NCBI GenBank assembly: GCA_916700875.1
Contig: CAKAKS010000034.1
Coordinates: 16,769,718-16,833,717, forward strand
From: Sebastes aleutianus
Lineage: Eukaryota; Chordata; Actinopteri; Perciformes; Sebastidae
Reading direction: 5' to 3'
DNA length: 64,000 nt
The notes under the pieces are model-generated. The model saw nothing but the letters and a program-made list of their open reading frames with translations. It was not told the DNA's origin and ran no database searches. This document shows, one piece after another, positions 47,230 to 59,464 of this stretch (its first letter is position 1; each line of letters opens with the position of its first letter). A program made the position numbers and the translations under genes.

Positions 47230-47780
47230 TCTCATGGGAAGGAGTATAAATAGCACGATATGACACGGACATTCCGTGTGTCATGAGAACGCATTTTAGC
47301 CTTTTCGTGCGTCATCTCTTTTTCCGCCACGCAACATAACTACGGTAATGGCCGCAGTTAGGTTTAGGCAACAAAACCACTGACTTAGGTTTAGGAAAAA
47401 CATCATGGTTGGGCTTAAAATAACCACGTAAACTAAGTAAAATACATACGGAAACAACGTAACATTAGTACAAAAACATGTCACAAGCGTAACTAAAGAA
47501 CACGTTGCAAACGTCACTAAAAAACGTGACAAACGTCACTAAAAAACACGTTACAAACGTCACCAAAAACACGTCACAAACGTCACTAAAAAAGCACATC
47601 ACTAAAAAACGCGTCACAAACGTCACCTAAAACACGTCACAAACGTCACTTCAAAATAACTCAACAACACTTTTTACTATTCTACGTCACTAGCTCTAAG
47701 CGGGGCATATTTACGTGGATGCGTTTACATTGCAGTCAATACGGACTACAAGTGTCACGCCAAAAGCAAGAACGCATTCT
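47230..47780. repeat. TTAGGTTTAGG-type repeat containing a CGTCAC tandem array
   Basis: GGTTTAGGCAACAAAACCAC and GGTTTAGGAAAAACATCATG define the family. At 47480-47655 there follow about eight irregular 20-25 bp units built on CACAAACGTCACTAAAAAAC. The array adds many CGTCA (CRE half-site) words. Confidence 0.8.
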
Positions 47781-48630
47781 TATTGCACGTGAAATGACTA
47801 TTGCATTACCGTGTCAATCATACGCCCCTTAGTGCGACCAGGCTGATTGACCAGTTCAGGGAAAAATATCTACAGATCTATCATCTCCATTTTTTAAATT
47901 CGATCAATAAATATCAGAAACTAATTCCTCAACATGATGCAGGCAGAGAAACACGAGGTAGCAGTGGCAAACCCTGCTTTCATGCCTATATTAGGCCGTC
48001 CTATTTGATATGAAACTAAAATAGAGTTGTGCAGCTGTCTGCCCCACCTGGCCGGCACCCTCATCACACAGGTGACTCTGCCATCGACACCAAAACACAC
48101 ACTGTAGATGTCTGTACAGTATGTCTATCAGTGTGTGTGTGTGTATGTGTGTTTGCGCACAGTGTGTACCCGTGAAGCATGCGGGACAGGAATGGGCCGA
48201 TGGATGCCACAAGTAGTCTTCATTAATAGTGCTGTTGGAGCAGTGTGACATTTCCGTGCCTCTTCGACGCGGTGTATCTGCCAAAAACCTGCGTACGGTC
48301 ACACAGTCCTGACCTTGTCGGACCACGACAAGCACGCCGTCACACTGACAATCATCATAATAAACACAGTAGGTGTGTGGTCAAAAGATGAGTCATGGGG
48401 TTGACACCGCAGGGTGATTCCCACTGGTGCCAAATGGACTAAATGTTTATGGCACCATGAGGATGCTGGGATGTCTGGTACACACAGTACGAGGTAGAGC
48501 ACACGGCAGGAAATGTAGCACACATACTGTATGATTACAGAGGGACGTACTGCAGAACTGGGGTCATTTGATTTTATCAGCATGGATCCCCAGAGGGGTG
48601 GTGTTTACTGGACTGGAACACATCCAAATG
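47781..48630. other. intergenic, no recognised gene
   Basis: Nothing recognised apart from a short (GT)n patch at 48131-48152. Confidence 0.4.
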
Positions 48631-48639
48631 TATCATGTT

Positions 48640-48799
48640 ATTGTTATTCGTATAGTCATGGAGCCAGGGGACGATTAGCTTAGCTTAGCATAAAAACTGG
48701 AAGCAGGGGGAAACAGCTAGCCTGGCTCCGTCCAAATTGAACAGAATCCACTTACCAACACCGTTTAAGATCACTAATTAACATGTGATATTGCATTAC
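48640..48799 (+). repeat. TTAGCTTAGCATAAA-type dispersed repeat, interrupted copy
   Basis: GATTAGCTTAGCTTAGCATA, GGGGGAAACAGCTAGCCTGG and CACTAATTAACATGTGATAT. It stops at GCATTAC where the TTAA-flanked MITE starts; a second copy follows at 49329. Confidence 0.7.
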
Positions 48800-49331
48800 T
48801 TAAAGGAACAGTGTGTAACATTTCGAGAGGTCTTTTAGCATAAATGGAATATAATATTGTGTTTTCATGAGTGCAAATCACCTGAAACTAAGAATCGTTG
48901 TGTTCTCATTAGCTTAGAATAAGCCCTTCATATCTACATAGGGAGCGGGTCCTCTTCATGGAGTCTGCCATGTTTCTACAGAAACCCAAAACGGACAAAC
49001 CAAACACTGGCTCTAGAGAGAGCCTTTCGGTTTTTACGTTACCTGAAGGCCACTATAGTTTTCTGACACGCTTGTGAAGCTGCGGTAACGTGAGTCGCAG
49101 AGTGCAAAACCGTGGTACCGCCAGCCGCCGTCTGACTTCCGTTGCTCCTAAAGTAGTGTTATTATGGTAAGGATGGCCTCTGAGCAAGGCGAACGGCATT
49201 ACCACGGTTTTGCACTCTGCAACTCACGTTACCGCGCAATCTTGGAAAGGGATGAGTGAGCGGAGGGTAGTTGGTTGCAATCTGCAACCACACCACTAGA
49301 TGCCGTCAAATCCTACACACTGCACCTTTAA
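48800..49331. mobile_element. TTAA-flanked MITE, intact copy with internal hairpin
   Basis: TTAA at 48800-48803 and 49328-49331. Termini AAGGAACAGTGTGTAACATT and, mirrored, AAAGGTGCAGTGTGTAGGAT. Inside, 49082-49117 and 49200-49235 are 36-nt inverted repeats with one mismatch (GTGAGTCGCAGAGTGCAAAA versus its mirror). TTAA target duplication suggests a piggyBac-type mobiliser; no transposase present. Confidence 0.8.
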
Positions 49332-49650
49332 AGGAATAGTTTGACGTTTTACATAAAAGAAAAAGAAATGCACTTATTTAGATGAGAGCGTTAGATGAGA
49401 AGATCGATACCACTCTTATGTCTCCGTTGGCTCGAGCCAGGGGATAATTAGCTTAGCTTAGCATAAAGACTAGAATCAAGGGGAAATGGCTAGCCAGGCT
49501 CAGTCCAAATGTAACAAAATCTGCTTACCAATGCCTTTAAAGCTCACTAATTAACATGTGATCTTGCATTAGCACAAACTGCACCAAAACGTATAAAAGT
49601 GGCTGGTTGTGCTTTTATTTTAACATAAGCTAAGATAACCAGCTGCTTGC
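49328..49650 (+). repeat. TTAGCTTAGCATAAA-type dispersed repeat, second copy
   Basis: TTAAAGGAATAGTTTGACG, GAGAAGATCGATACCACTC, AATTAGCTTAGCTTAGCATA and CTCACTAATTAACATGTGAT. Same family as 48640-48799, 51108-51400 and 60400-60880. Confidence 0.75.
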
Positions 49651-51107
49651 CGTAGCTTCATATTAAGTGGACAGACATAGAGAAATTGATCTTCTCATGT
49701 AACTCTCTGCAAAAAAGTGACTAAGCATATTTTCCAAAATGGCAATAAAATAACATAAAATTACACAAAACAAAAACAATTTAACCAATAAAATAGCACA
49801 AATAAAAAAAAATTGGAAAAGAGGCAGAAAAGTCATATGATGTAATAAAATGGGGCACTTGAGTAGCACAACAACATTAAGATGATAGAAATGTCATAAA
49901 AAGTTTCTTAGCTGGCTCACCTAAGGTCATATAGGCCTTTTAGTTCATTTAAATCCTGCCTGTGATGAATCTAACTATGCAAAATGAAAATAAACAAACT
50001 TAAGCAAGCAAACCCCAGACTGAAGGCAGCAGATGGACGATGTGTTCACACACTATACCAGTGTTGTTTGGGGGTTACCAGGCTTGTAGTTGTGCCGGGT
50101 CAACACACATTTCTTTCTAAAGTGACATGCAGAGGGGCTGACATGTTCAGAGCTGTTTCACTTTGTTTCCTTTTTATACACAAACAACGTCCCACTGTCA
50201 TCACTCCATCCTTCAAATACCAAAGGGCCCCCTTAAGAGTACCGGCTCAGCGTTGGCCTCTAGTCGGGCCCCATGATTTCTCCTGGAAAGCACGTCCCCA
50301 AGGAGGGAACTTTTACTCAATGCAAGCTCAGAGATTTTCTTCTCTCCAGGTTCTCTGTAAACAGCCTCACATCCAGAATATCAGAGTATACCCAAACACA
50401 CTCTGCTGACCTTGCTGCTTTCGCCACATCCTCACACTGAAAGTTTTTCTTCATTGAAAGGTGCCTTCAGGAGGACAATGCCCACCTCCCCCCTCATGTC
50501 TTGTGACATTAGGATTGCATTTCACTCTGACTGACACAGCAACACACCCTCCCTGATTGTATTTTACAGCCGGTAGTCAATCTCTCACCCTGTAAACCTG
50601 CCTGTCTGCATCAGTGTGTGTGTTAGCGGGAGTTTTCTCACAGGTTATCACTCGATCACAGCTGTTTTTTCTTGTTCTCTGGCTGTAATTTAAGCCACTC
50701 TGCGATGATAATGGATTTAACAGCCCTCTGACCAGATGTGCTCGGCAGCCTCGGGATAAACCGTTAAGTATCACTTTGTCTTTATTTCGTCTAAGGTGGT
50801 CCTCCGTTTTCAACCAGGTAAAGCTCACCTGGAGGTCTTCACCTCGCCTCTTGATTATCCTTAACTTCCAAGACTCATAGCCTCATCTGATCCTCTTCCA
50901 ACTCTTTTCTTCACAGCTCATCCACCCCAAAAAAACTCCAACCTTAAGACCCAGCGGCATGCCGATGTGCTGATAATCTTGTTTTCAAATTCCTCAGATT
51001 CCTCATATTTCTTTACAACTAAAATCAATTACCTTAAGCTTCTAGTTTACATTATCAGTCACTCTCTTGTAGTCAAGTATTTATATTCCACCCGAAGCAA
51101 CTTGTCT
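49651..51107. other. intergenic, no recognised gene
   Basis: An ORF at 49984-50409 (141 codons) has no recognisable domain, codon evidence or splice context. The stretch 49990-51000 is free of repeats that I know. Confidence 0.4.
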
Positions 51108-51400
51108 TAAAGGATTAGCTCAACATTTTAGGAAATCCTCTCGCTTTCTTTATTGCAGAGTGGGGTGAGAAGATTGATACCCCTCAAGCTTGGAGATGGA
51201 TAGCACAGCTTAGCGTAAAGACAGGATGCAGGTGCAAACAGCTAGCCTGGCTCTGTCCAAAGTTAACAAAATCTGCATACCAGCACCTGTAAAGCTCATT
51301 AATTATCACATTATATCTGTACAAAAAACTGTGTTTAATACCCCACATACCAGCAGTTGTTTCCACTTAGACCTACAAAGCTCTGCTGGGATTATGTGAG
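51108..51400 (+). repeat. TTAGCTTAGCATAAA-type dispersed repeat, third copy
   Basis: TTAAAGGATTAGCTCAACA, GTGAGAAGATTGATACCCC, AGCACAGCTTAGCGTAAAGA, CAGCTAGCCTGGCTCTGTCC. Confidence 0.7.
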
Positions 51401-51702
51401 GTCATTATGTACTTATAAGAATGATAAAATTGTAAATTGCCCCAGGAAAGCCTCTGAAGTCCTGGAAAAAATTGTAAACTATCTTGTTGCAGGCAATAAT
51501 AACTTGTGCGTACGAATTATTATCTTGTGTGCGTGAGATAAAACACATGTCATTGTGACCTTGAAGGCTCCATAATTTAACTCAAAAAAACATTTTGCAC
51601 AGTGAGTACTGTTACTTTTGATACTTTAAGTACATTTTGCTGGTAATACTATTTTTAGTCAAGTACAATTTTGAATACAGGACATTTACTTGTATTTTCA
51701 CT

Positions 51703-51982
51703 AGCGCTGTGCACGACCAAGGAAATTCTTAGTTGACTAACACTTGATTTTGTCGACTTATCAATTAGTTAATTGACAGTTTCTCTACAAAAACACACAC
51801 AAAAGCACCACTTTCAATTTTGTCTTCACCAGAGATGTGCTCATAAGTTTCTTGGAAATAAGTCATTCAGCATGAAAAAAGCATTAAAAATTATGAATCT
51901 ACTAAACAAATCTTTTCTCGACTAAGACCAAAATTACCGATTAGTCAATTTATCGACTGAACTGTCGAGGTGGGCAGCCCTA
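51703..51982. mobile_element. hAT-like MITE
   Basis: Left end TAGCGCTGTGCACGACC and right end, mirrored, TTAGGGCTGCCCACCTCGAC share TAG(C/G)GCTG. The interior has AGTTGACTAACACTTGATTT and TACCGATTAGTCAATTTATCG, words of a common teleost non-autonomous hAT element. AGTAAAAGTA-type words flank both sides. Confidence 0.6.
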
Positions 51983-52059
51983 AGTTTTACACTGTGGTAT
52001 TGTTACTTTTACTTTAGTAAACAATCTTCTTCAACTACTGCGCGAAATTCAACACATTC

Positions 52060-52400
52060 TCACGCTCAACTTGTCAAATACCGGCGCTTGGTCAGTGCTC
52101 CTTGGCATCGGAGACTGACGCAAGGGGTATCTCTCTTGCGTCACTTCTGGACAACCAGGGACGCCGTGTCAATATACGCTCCGGTGGTGGTTGACTTCAC
52201 TGACTAGCGACTCACGTGACTCACAGGACTGATGATACTGACGAGCCACGTCACTAAAGCCTGACATGACAAAATAAGTCAGTTACTTTTAGTTTTACAC
52301 GGTACACAAACAGCGGTCTCCTGGTTGAAAGTCACTTCCTCCAACCGTCGAATAACGCACTTCGTATTGTCTGTTTCAACCATATGAAACCCTGACATCT
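52060..52400. repeat. TTAGGTTTAGG-family-associated repeat fragment
   Basis: CAGCGGTCTCCTGGTTGAAAG and CGTCACTTCTGGACAACCAG-type words that accompany the 18.9-19.3 kb family (AGAGGTCTCCGGGACGC there). Assignment tentative. Confidence 0.35.
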
Positions 52401-52611
52401 GAATGCTCTAACCATGCCTTCTTATCTGTAGTCTACTTACTGTTTCCTCCAAATTGAGGTGACAATTTTTAGAGGTAATATTTTCCTGGTTAACATATCG
52501 TCCTATATCTTAAGTACAACGATGAGAATAAGAGTTATTGCCTCACTTTATGAAGCATCTCAATCTTAGTGACCACAAAGCCAGCATTTCTATGCTCTTA
52601 ACCTTTCCCAG

Positions 52612-52725
52612 ATGTGCGAGTCAACAGAGAGGAGAGGAGGGTGTGGATGAAGAAGGTGCAGCAACGAGATGGGAAAATATAGCGCTGAAAAGAAAGAAAG
52701 AAAGAGAGTGGAGCCGTGGGAGAAG
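52612..52725 (+). other. exon-like segment with consensus splice sites
   Basis: A pyrimidine-rich acceptor, TGCTCTTAACCTTTCCCAG (ends 52611), with a branch-like CTTAAC, precedes 114 purine-rich nucleotides and a consensus donor, AGAAG|GTGAGTA (52726). Only one of three frames is open and gives RGEEGVDEEGAATRWENI, which matches no family that I know. Could be a non-coding RNA exon or a pseudo-exon. Confidence 0.25.
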
Positions 52726-54570
52726 GTGAGTATAGGAGGGGGAAAGAGGCTGTCACTGCCTCCAGGGGTGAGGCGGGGGGCCAGAGGTGAGAGAGATGGG
52801 GGTCTCTGCTGTCTGGGTGGTGGGACCACAGGGAATGACAGAATTATTAGGACGAGCATCTGACAGGAAATAAATGCAGTGTGGGAAGAATCGCCGAGAG
52901 GCAGCTGGCCAGACATTGTTGAAAACTACAATAAACTGTAGTATATGGGTTAAGAAAACTTCTCACAGTGTGCTGCACCGGAGAATTCATAACCTTTGCT
53001 GCTCAGACTGAAAGTAAAACATTTATTTCTTCCAAAGGTCATCATGTTCATAGTAAGTTTCTTCATTTGGTTTATGAACTGAGCTGTTGACTTTATCCAG
53101 CTTAATAAAATGTGGTTATTAGAGCAAAAAAAAAAAAAAAATCGACAGAGAGACATTTTGAGTCTGTTTGGAAAACATTCGCTTCATTAATCTTGTCCTG
53201 GTTGTGTTTGTTGGGACGTCGCCGCGTGGGTTACGTTCCATCATGTTGTGTCTGGATTTGTTGTGATGTGTTGATTAACTGATGGAGCATGAAGACAACT
53301 GGATACCTCAGTAGCTCCGCTGGTTAAGGGCCATCCATCCTCTCTGTCGTTTGTACAAGGACATTTGAGAGGAAAAGAATGAAAGGCACGGAGAGCACAA
53401 AGACAGAAGACTTTGAAGAATCCTCCTCGTATATGTCATTGTCAAGAGTTTTCAGCCAAAGCGGACTCGGGGACCCCTAAGCAACACAAACAAACAGCTG
53501 AAACACTCCACGCCGCTGCTTCTGACACAGTCAAGGAACGACATGAAAGGACATTTTTCTCATTCTCTCTCAAGACATTGACTTATGTGGCATCCTTTTC
53601 AGTTTGTGGCCAGCAACCCCCAGTGTAACAATTAGTAAGGTTTATGAAAAGGCAAGGAAAAATGGTCAATTAGCTTCAAACAAGTGAAACATTATACGGC
53701 CCGTGTTCACAATTTAACTGGCTTAAATGTCTGGACATAAAAATTGAAATCTCTTTGTAGCTTCGGGGGTAACTAGATGTGTTGCCTTGATGTGGTTTCC
53801 ACATCTCAGAATGTCTCCACGATAATGAAAGCAAATGACTGCGCTAATGCTTCCTGGCCATGAGATCAGGATATCGCTCATACAATTTGTAATACTTCCT
53901 GACCACTAAACACAGAGACCGCAGAGGCCTTCCAAGAGCTGTGTGTGAAAAGTAAACCAAAAGAAATGGATGGAAGTCTTTTAAGTGAAGACATGGTATG
54001 AGTCAGTTTAAGACAACTTAGTTGTGTTGGATCAAACATTTATTGAATCTTCTGCCTCCAGTGTTTTGTTTTACAAGCCAGTTTCCTAGGAGGTGGTTGG
54101 ATGTCTAAAGAAAGTTGAATCCAAATTGTTTTGATTGAAGAGTTTTCACTGTTTATCCTAGCGGTTGTCTGGTTCCAGACCTCTAAACTGCAGCTCAAAT
54201 CTCCAATTTCTTCAGTGATTCAAGTGGGTCAGTAGTTGTGCACATCCTTGACTGCTGTTTCTCTGGTTGAAAAAACTGCCAAACAGCCAATCAGAGTTTT
54301 GTAAGCGAGATTTAAAATGAGAGCGTTCATCTTTCTTTGCCAGAGCCAAAAAACGGTTTCAGAAAAATGGCGACAAGTATGAATGGGATTGTCGCAGCTC
54401 TGCAGGTTGAAAATGACGTCAGGTGGACAGACATATCTGAATGGGAAACGGCTAACATGAATAAAATGTCAGACTAGATAATGAAGTGAAAGGTTTTCAG
54501 TCTACTTAAGGTATTATTCGGTTGAGAAGAGACGGCTTGACTTAGTGGCAATTGCTACTTGCTTGGAAAC
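52726..54570. other. intergenic, no recognised gene
   Basis: A-run at 53125-53140. No recognised repeat in 53150-54400. Confidence 0.4.
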
Positions 54571-54574
54571 TGTA

Positions 54575-54880
54575 GGCTTTGCTATGAGCTAAATGCTAAC
54601 ATCAGCATGCTAACATGCACACAGTGACAACACTAACATGCTGATGTTTAGCAGGCAATAATCACCATCTCTGTAGAATCTTTGGCGGTTCATATTTCGC
54701 TTGAAACTGAAGATGCCAACCTGCTGGTGGCGCTAGGGGGAAAAGTCAGGGGATCACCAAAGTCATTAGGATTCAACCTCTGGGGACCATGAATATCTGT
54801 CCAAAATGTCATGACAATCCATCTGATAGATGTTGAGACATTTCAGTCTGGAGCAAAGTGGTGGACCGATAGACTGACCC
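54575..54880. repeat. GCTAACATG-type dispersed repeat
   Basis: GAGCTAAATGCTAACATCAG, CATGCTAACATGCACACAGT, CTGGTGGCGCTAGGGG, then CCATGAATATCTGTCC and ATGACAATCCATCTGATAG. Confidence 0.7.
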
Positions 54881-54906
54881 AGAGACACACTGCCGGTGTT
54901 GCTTAA

Positions 54907-55530
54907 TACTGTAGAACGTATATAAGAAGTGGACGTAGCCACCGTGACGTCACCCATTGGTTTGTGGACTGCCGTTTTGAAGCCTCGAGTTCGGCATTTT
55001 GGCCGTCGCCATCTTGGTTTTTGCACCCAGAAGTGACACAGTAGGGTGGAGCTAAGTACAACCAAATGCTGAATAAGACATTTTTAGGCGACCAAAATGT
55101 TACAATTAACTTTCATGAACTGAAAACACACTCTGAAAGGGTTAAAGTTCAAAGACGAAAACAAAGACAACTCCCACACCGGATAACATCTTGGTTGCGA
55201 CCTGTCAGTCACAATGTTAGCTACGCCCTAAAGCATCCCCTGCTTTATGGTCTATTTGACTCTAAATGGGACCATAATTTAATAAATGAACATCATGCTG
55301 TATTGAAGAAGACTTGAAACTAGCGATTGAGACCATAAACTCATGTTTACAATATTTACTGAGGTAATAAATCAAGTGAGTGAGAAGTAGGGTCACTTTC
55401 TCATAGACTTCTATACAATCAGACTTGTTTTTTCAACCAGAGGAGTCGCCCCCTGCTGGCTATTCGAAAGAATGCAAATTTTCTGCATTGGCTTCTTTTT
55501 CAGAACCGGAGGCTGCCGCCTGCTAAAAAC
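54907..55530 (+). repeat. CRE-bearing dispersed repeat, copy 2 (long)
   Basis: From ACTGTAGAACGTATATAAGA to GAGGCTGCCGCCTGCT. Perfect CRE TGACGTCA at 54945-54952, GGCCGTCGCCATCTTGG, GCTACGCCCTAAAGCATCC, GACTCTAAATGGGACCATAA, AGTCGCCCCCTGCTGGCTAT. Matches the reverse of 61905-62503 over its full length. Confidence 0.8.
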
Positions 55531-56720
55531 ATGAAAAAAATTACGTCAAAGATTTCCCCTAGCAATAAAGCAGTACTTTGATTCCTCAAAAAACACCAAT
55601 TTAATATAAAATTTCCCAAATCAGTTTTGACAATGCAAATCAAGATCCAGAATACAAACTTGACACATGACTGCACAGTTAATATACCGAACATGTGTTT
55701 TGGGACAAGAACAGAGTTCTTCAATTAAAGGGGGTCAAGCCGTCACCGCTGTGCAACAGGCATGAAGTTAGAGCAACATCCGTGAAAAGTATATTTTCCG
55801 TTTGGTACCATACAGACAAAACATCCCTTCAGTATGTTTGAGTGAGCATGTAATGCAAACTGGTGTTTGCAACAGCCAAAGGGAGCGTGTGTCTATTCAT
55901 CAACATTATCTTTAGCGATCTAAAAAGAAATATTATTCTTTATGTTTTTTTACATGTGACCACCATGCTTCTATGAAACAGAGGTAATTTAATTTCCAGC
56001 AGGGCCCCAGTCCACAGAGGCGTACTCAGCTTGGAGCGGATCCACCAGGATCCCCTGCCAGGATGTAAAGATCACAGACCAACACAGGCTCTCTGTTGGG
56101 AACACGGCACGGCATGACGTTTATGTCTTTATTGTACCTGTAGAGGATGACAAAAATAATTTTGTTTCCATGTTAGAAGGCTGGTTGTGAAGGCTGAGCC
56201 CCTGGACATGTGCTCCGAGGTCCTGATCTAAACTTTTACTGCGCCCCAAACCTATTTAAAGTTATTGAGATTTTCATTATCCTTCAGTCCACTGCTGGGA
56301 TTCCATATCTCAAGAATGAGGTAAGAATATTATACCCCTGTGTGGGACGAAAGATAACTGTAGCTGTAGTGCTTCCAATGGGCCATTGTATGAGCTGTAT
56401 AAACATATTACAAGGATTTTGGCTTTTGTAAAACTTCAAACTGATAAAGAAAGCTGTTCTGTTTCAGTGTGTCTGAAGAAAATGTATTTGAAGATAACAC
56501 AAAAAACATTGCTAACAAACACACTTTTCAAAAGGCAGACCCCTGGGGTCTTTGGTTTGATTGGCAGTCAATGTGATTGCAATTTGGCAGGAGTCCCGGA
56601 GAAATGTTCAGAGACCAGTTTCATATACTGTATATGGTCAGGTTAGAGGTTGTCTGTGTCTTTTTCAACAGAGTTAGCGCCTGGATAGACAGCTCTTTGT
56701 TGAATTTTTTTTTTTACATA
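55531..56720. other. intergenic, no recognised gene
   Basis: Nothing recognised; T-run at 56706-56716 just before the transposon. Confidence 0.4.
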
Positions 56721-58369
56721 TTAAAGGAAAATCCGGTTTATTTCAACCTGGTGTATTTCCCATAAATCCTGCTATTGTGGCTCTGTGGCTCGTGCTAACT
56801 TTGCACTTGCAACCAACGTTGAAGGGATTCGGAGGAAATGAGGACTCACGCAAAACAACATATATTGGGGCAAGCTGCACGAGCCTTGTACACTTGTCTC
56901 CAAGTCTGATTGAAAGTAAGGACAGAAAGTAGCCGCCTGGAATGGCCGTTATGGTTACGTGCATAGGGATTTACATCCGGGGCAACTTGCCGGTCAACAT
57001 TATCATGCATCCGCGCACACCGGTTTGTTTACAAGTTTGAGGCTGACTTTCACTGCTGTTATACTGTCTTCTAAAGACGCTTTCACAAGCCAACATTTAG
57101 TCCGTTATAATCTAACTCTGGTGCGGTTCAACCCCTGGTGCGATTCGTTTGAACGCAGTAATCGTATTCTGGTGCGGAACAAACCAACCGGTCCGAGATC
57201 GCTTGCGAGAGGTGGTCTCAGACCGTCTCCAAGCGTACCAAAACGCAGGCTGCCTGTGTGGGCATTTTTTTGAGATGGACACAGATAAATGACAGGTTAA
57301 CATGAGTGGAGGAGAGGACTGACCTGGACTTCTGCAGAAGTCCGATGTTTGCTTGACATCTGGGCCGAAGACAACATACAGAATATGATAAAGTCCGCAT
57401 AAAAAGGGACGTTATAAAGTAATTCGAGATAAACTGGAGAAGAGGGGATTCGTGCGCATAGATCAGTGCCGAGTCAAAGTGAAAAAACTTTGACAGCAAT
57501 ATATCAAAGTCTGTGATTCCCTACATAGAAGTGGCAGCTCTCGTGACGAAAAAGAAAAATTTGCCCTTTCGTACACGCCTCTCAGCAAATATTTTTGATT
57601 TTTGGTGTGCTTTAATTTGTGCACTGTGAAATCGAACCAGACTAAATAGAAAACAAACCAAAAGTATCAATTTCGCTGTGATTTGACTAGCCAAACGGAC
57701 GATGGCTTGTGGAAGTGCCCTAAGCTCAAAAAGCTAAATGCAATGGTCAATCGCCATATATAGTCATTTCACATTTCTTCACACAAAGGCAGAGGAGACA
57801 TGAATAATGGAGGTAGAGAGGCAACAGGAGGAAAACTTTTGCTGCAGAGTAGGACCTGTTGATGCCAGACTTGGGAAATAGACATGTCCACGGGTGAGAG
57901 TGAATCCAGCTGTGTAACAACAACAACTGAATTTGCAGCGCTTATCAACATTATCGTCCTGCACACTTTGGTCACTTTCACAAAATCAACTGGAAGAAAA
58001 GGCTGCGGCCAGCTGGACCAAACGTTCAGCGGTGGGGTTAGTCGATGAAAACCGCATTTCAAGTTACGACTGTGTAACTCGTCATTTTATTCTTGCAGTT
58101 CGGACACTTGCAGGCATTTGTTCGCTACTTCTTCTCTCGCACAAACACACGCTACATGGAAAACTACCGACAGCTTCACACATGTAAACAAACTGATGTG
58201 CAAGTTTCCCTGGATGTAGATCCTTATGCAGTTAGACATAATGATCGTTCCAGGCCTTGAGTCTCTACTACAGAAGTAACAAGTGCAAAGTTATCATGAC
58301 CCATACAGCCACAATAGCCACATTCATGGGAAGTACGCCAGGTTAAAATAAACTGCAATCATTCTTTAA
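56721..58369. mobile_element. long-TIR, TTAA-flanked DNA element carrying a nested MITE
   Basis: TTAA lies at 56721-56724 and 58366-58369. The two ends are inverted repeats of roughly 90 bp: GGTTTATTTCAACCTGGTGT, TTTCCCATAAATCCTGC and AACTTTGCACTTGCAAC on the left; mirrored AGTTTATTTTAACCTGGCGT, TTCCCATGAATGTGGC and AACTTTGCACTTGTTAC on the right. No transposase ORF survives. A second TIR element sits inside (57070-57722). Confidence 0.8.
57070..57722. mobile_element. nested TIR element (GGTGCGGTTC type)
   Basis: Left end AAGACGCTTTCACAAGCC and, mirrored, right end AGGGCACTTCCACAAGCC. The interior holds CTGGTGCGGTTCAACCC, CTGGTGCGGAACAAACC and GGTGGTCTCAGACCGTCTCC, words of a common teleost non-autonomous DNA element. 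Confidence 0.65.
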
Positions 58370-59460
58370 GACATCAAATACAGCCTGTCAGATGTTGTAG
58401 TGGGACTGAATGTGACCGGAAACATAGCAAGCAGATGTTTTACATCTGGGTTTATATTCATTAAAACCCAGAGTCGTAGGACAAATCACCGGTGAAGAAA
58501 GGTCAGTGAAATTATTTTCATTATTTATTGTTATTTTAATATTTTTGATTTATAGACCCATGTGACGATGCCTGCCTCAGAGGGTTTCATAAAATAATAA
58601 GATAACAGAGTGGTCAGGTTTGTCGGTGAGTACAAACGAAAGCCACAATCAAACCCATCTATTTGGACGTTGCATATAGACTTGCAAATTAAAATATGAA
58701 ATACAAGCTTGAGGAGTGACAGTCCCCCCAGATCAGTTTTGTAATTATAAAATACAACATGATACAATTATTAATATTCAAAATGATGAAAATGTAATTT
58801 AGCACAGACATACTACAGCTGGATACCTGCTGGAATAGCAAAAGAGCTTTTCATACAGTTGGGAAATGCCCAAATATTTGCAGTTAAAAACAGTAAATCC
58901 CACCAAAGGTACTGTAGAGCCTTCACTTACTTGTGAGTTGCAAATATTTTGACAGTACATGAGTTTAATGATGTTGGACTATCCTATTACTAGTGGCATG
59001 CAAACTCTATACCTCCTGTCAGTGAATGCTCCGTTGCCTCGGGCTAAGCAGATATTACTTCAGGGAACAGAATCCCATTCAGCAGGCTGGTAATACTGTC
59101 TGTGTCCTCAGAGACTGTTGTCTGTCTGCTATCTGGATTTGAACAGCAGTGTCCACTGCCCAGAGCGCAAGACTTTAACATGATTTTCTGGATGATGACA
59201 AAGGTATGTCTTCCTTGTAAGTGTGGCCTATTGTGTTAAAGATATGGCATATCTGTTTCGCATTACTGTGCCTCCCTGCAACTCATTTAACATACAGCTT
59301 CAATAATCAGAGACACATTTCTGCTGCAGGGAGGGAGCTTTTCGGACTTGGATATATATGAGGTCCAGGTAGTGATCATACTGTCAAATTGCAGTGGACG
59401 ATTATTCTGCGCTGGTCACAACAGTCTCCTGGACCGAGCATATGCAATACACACTTTAAT
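58370..59460. other. intergenic, no recognised gene
   Basis: Nothing recognised; 59020-59220 is repeat-free. Confidence 0.4.
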
Positions 59461-59464
59461 ACGC

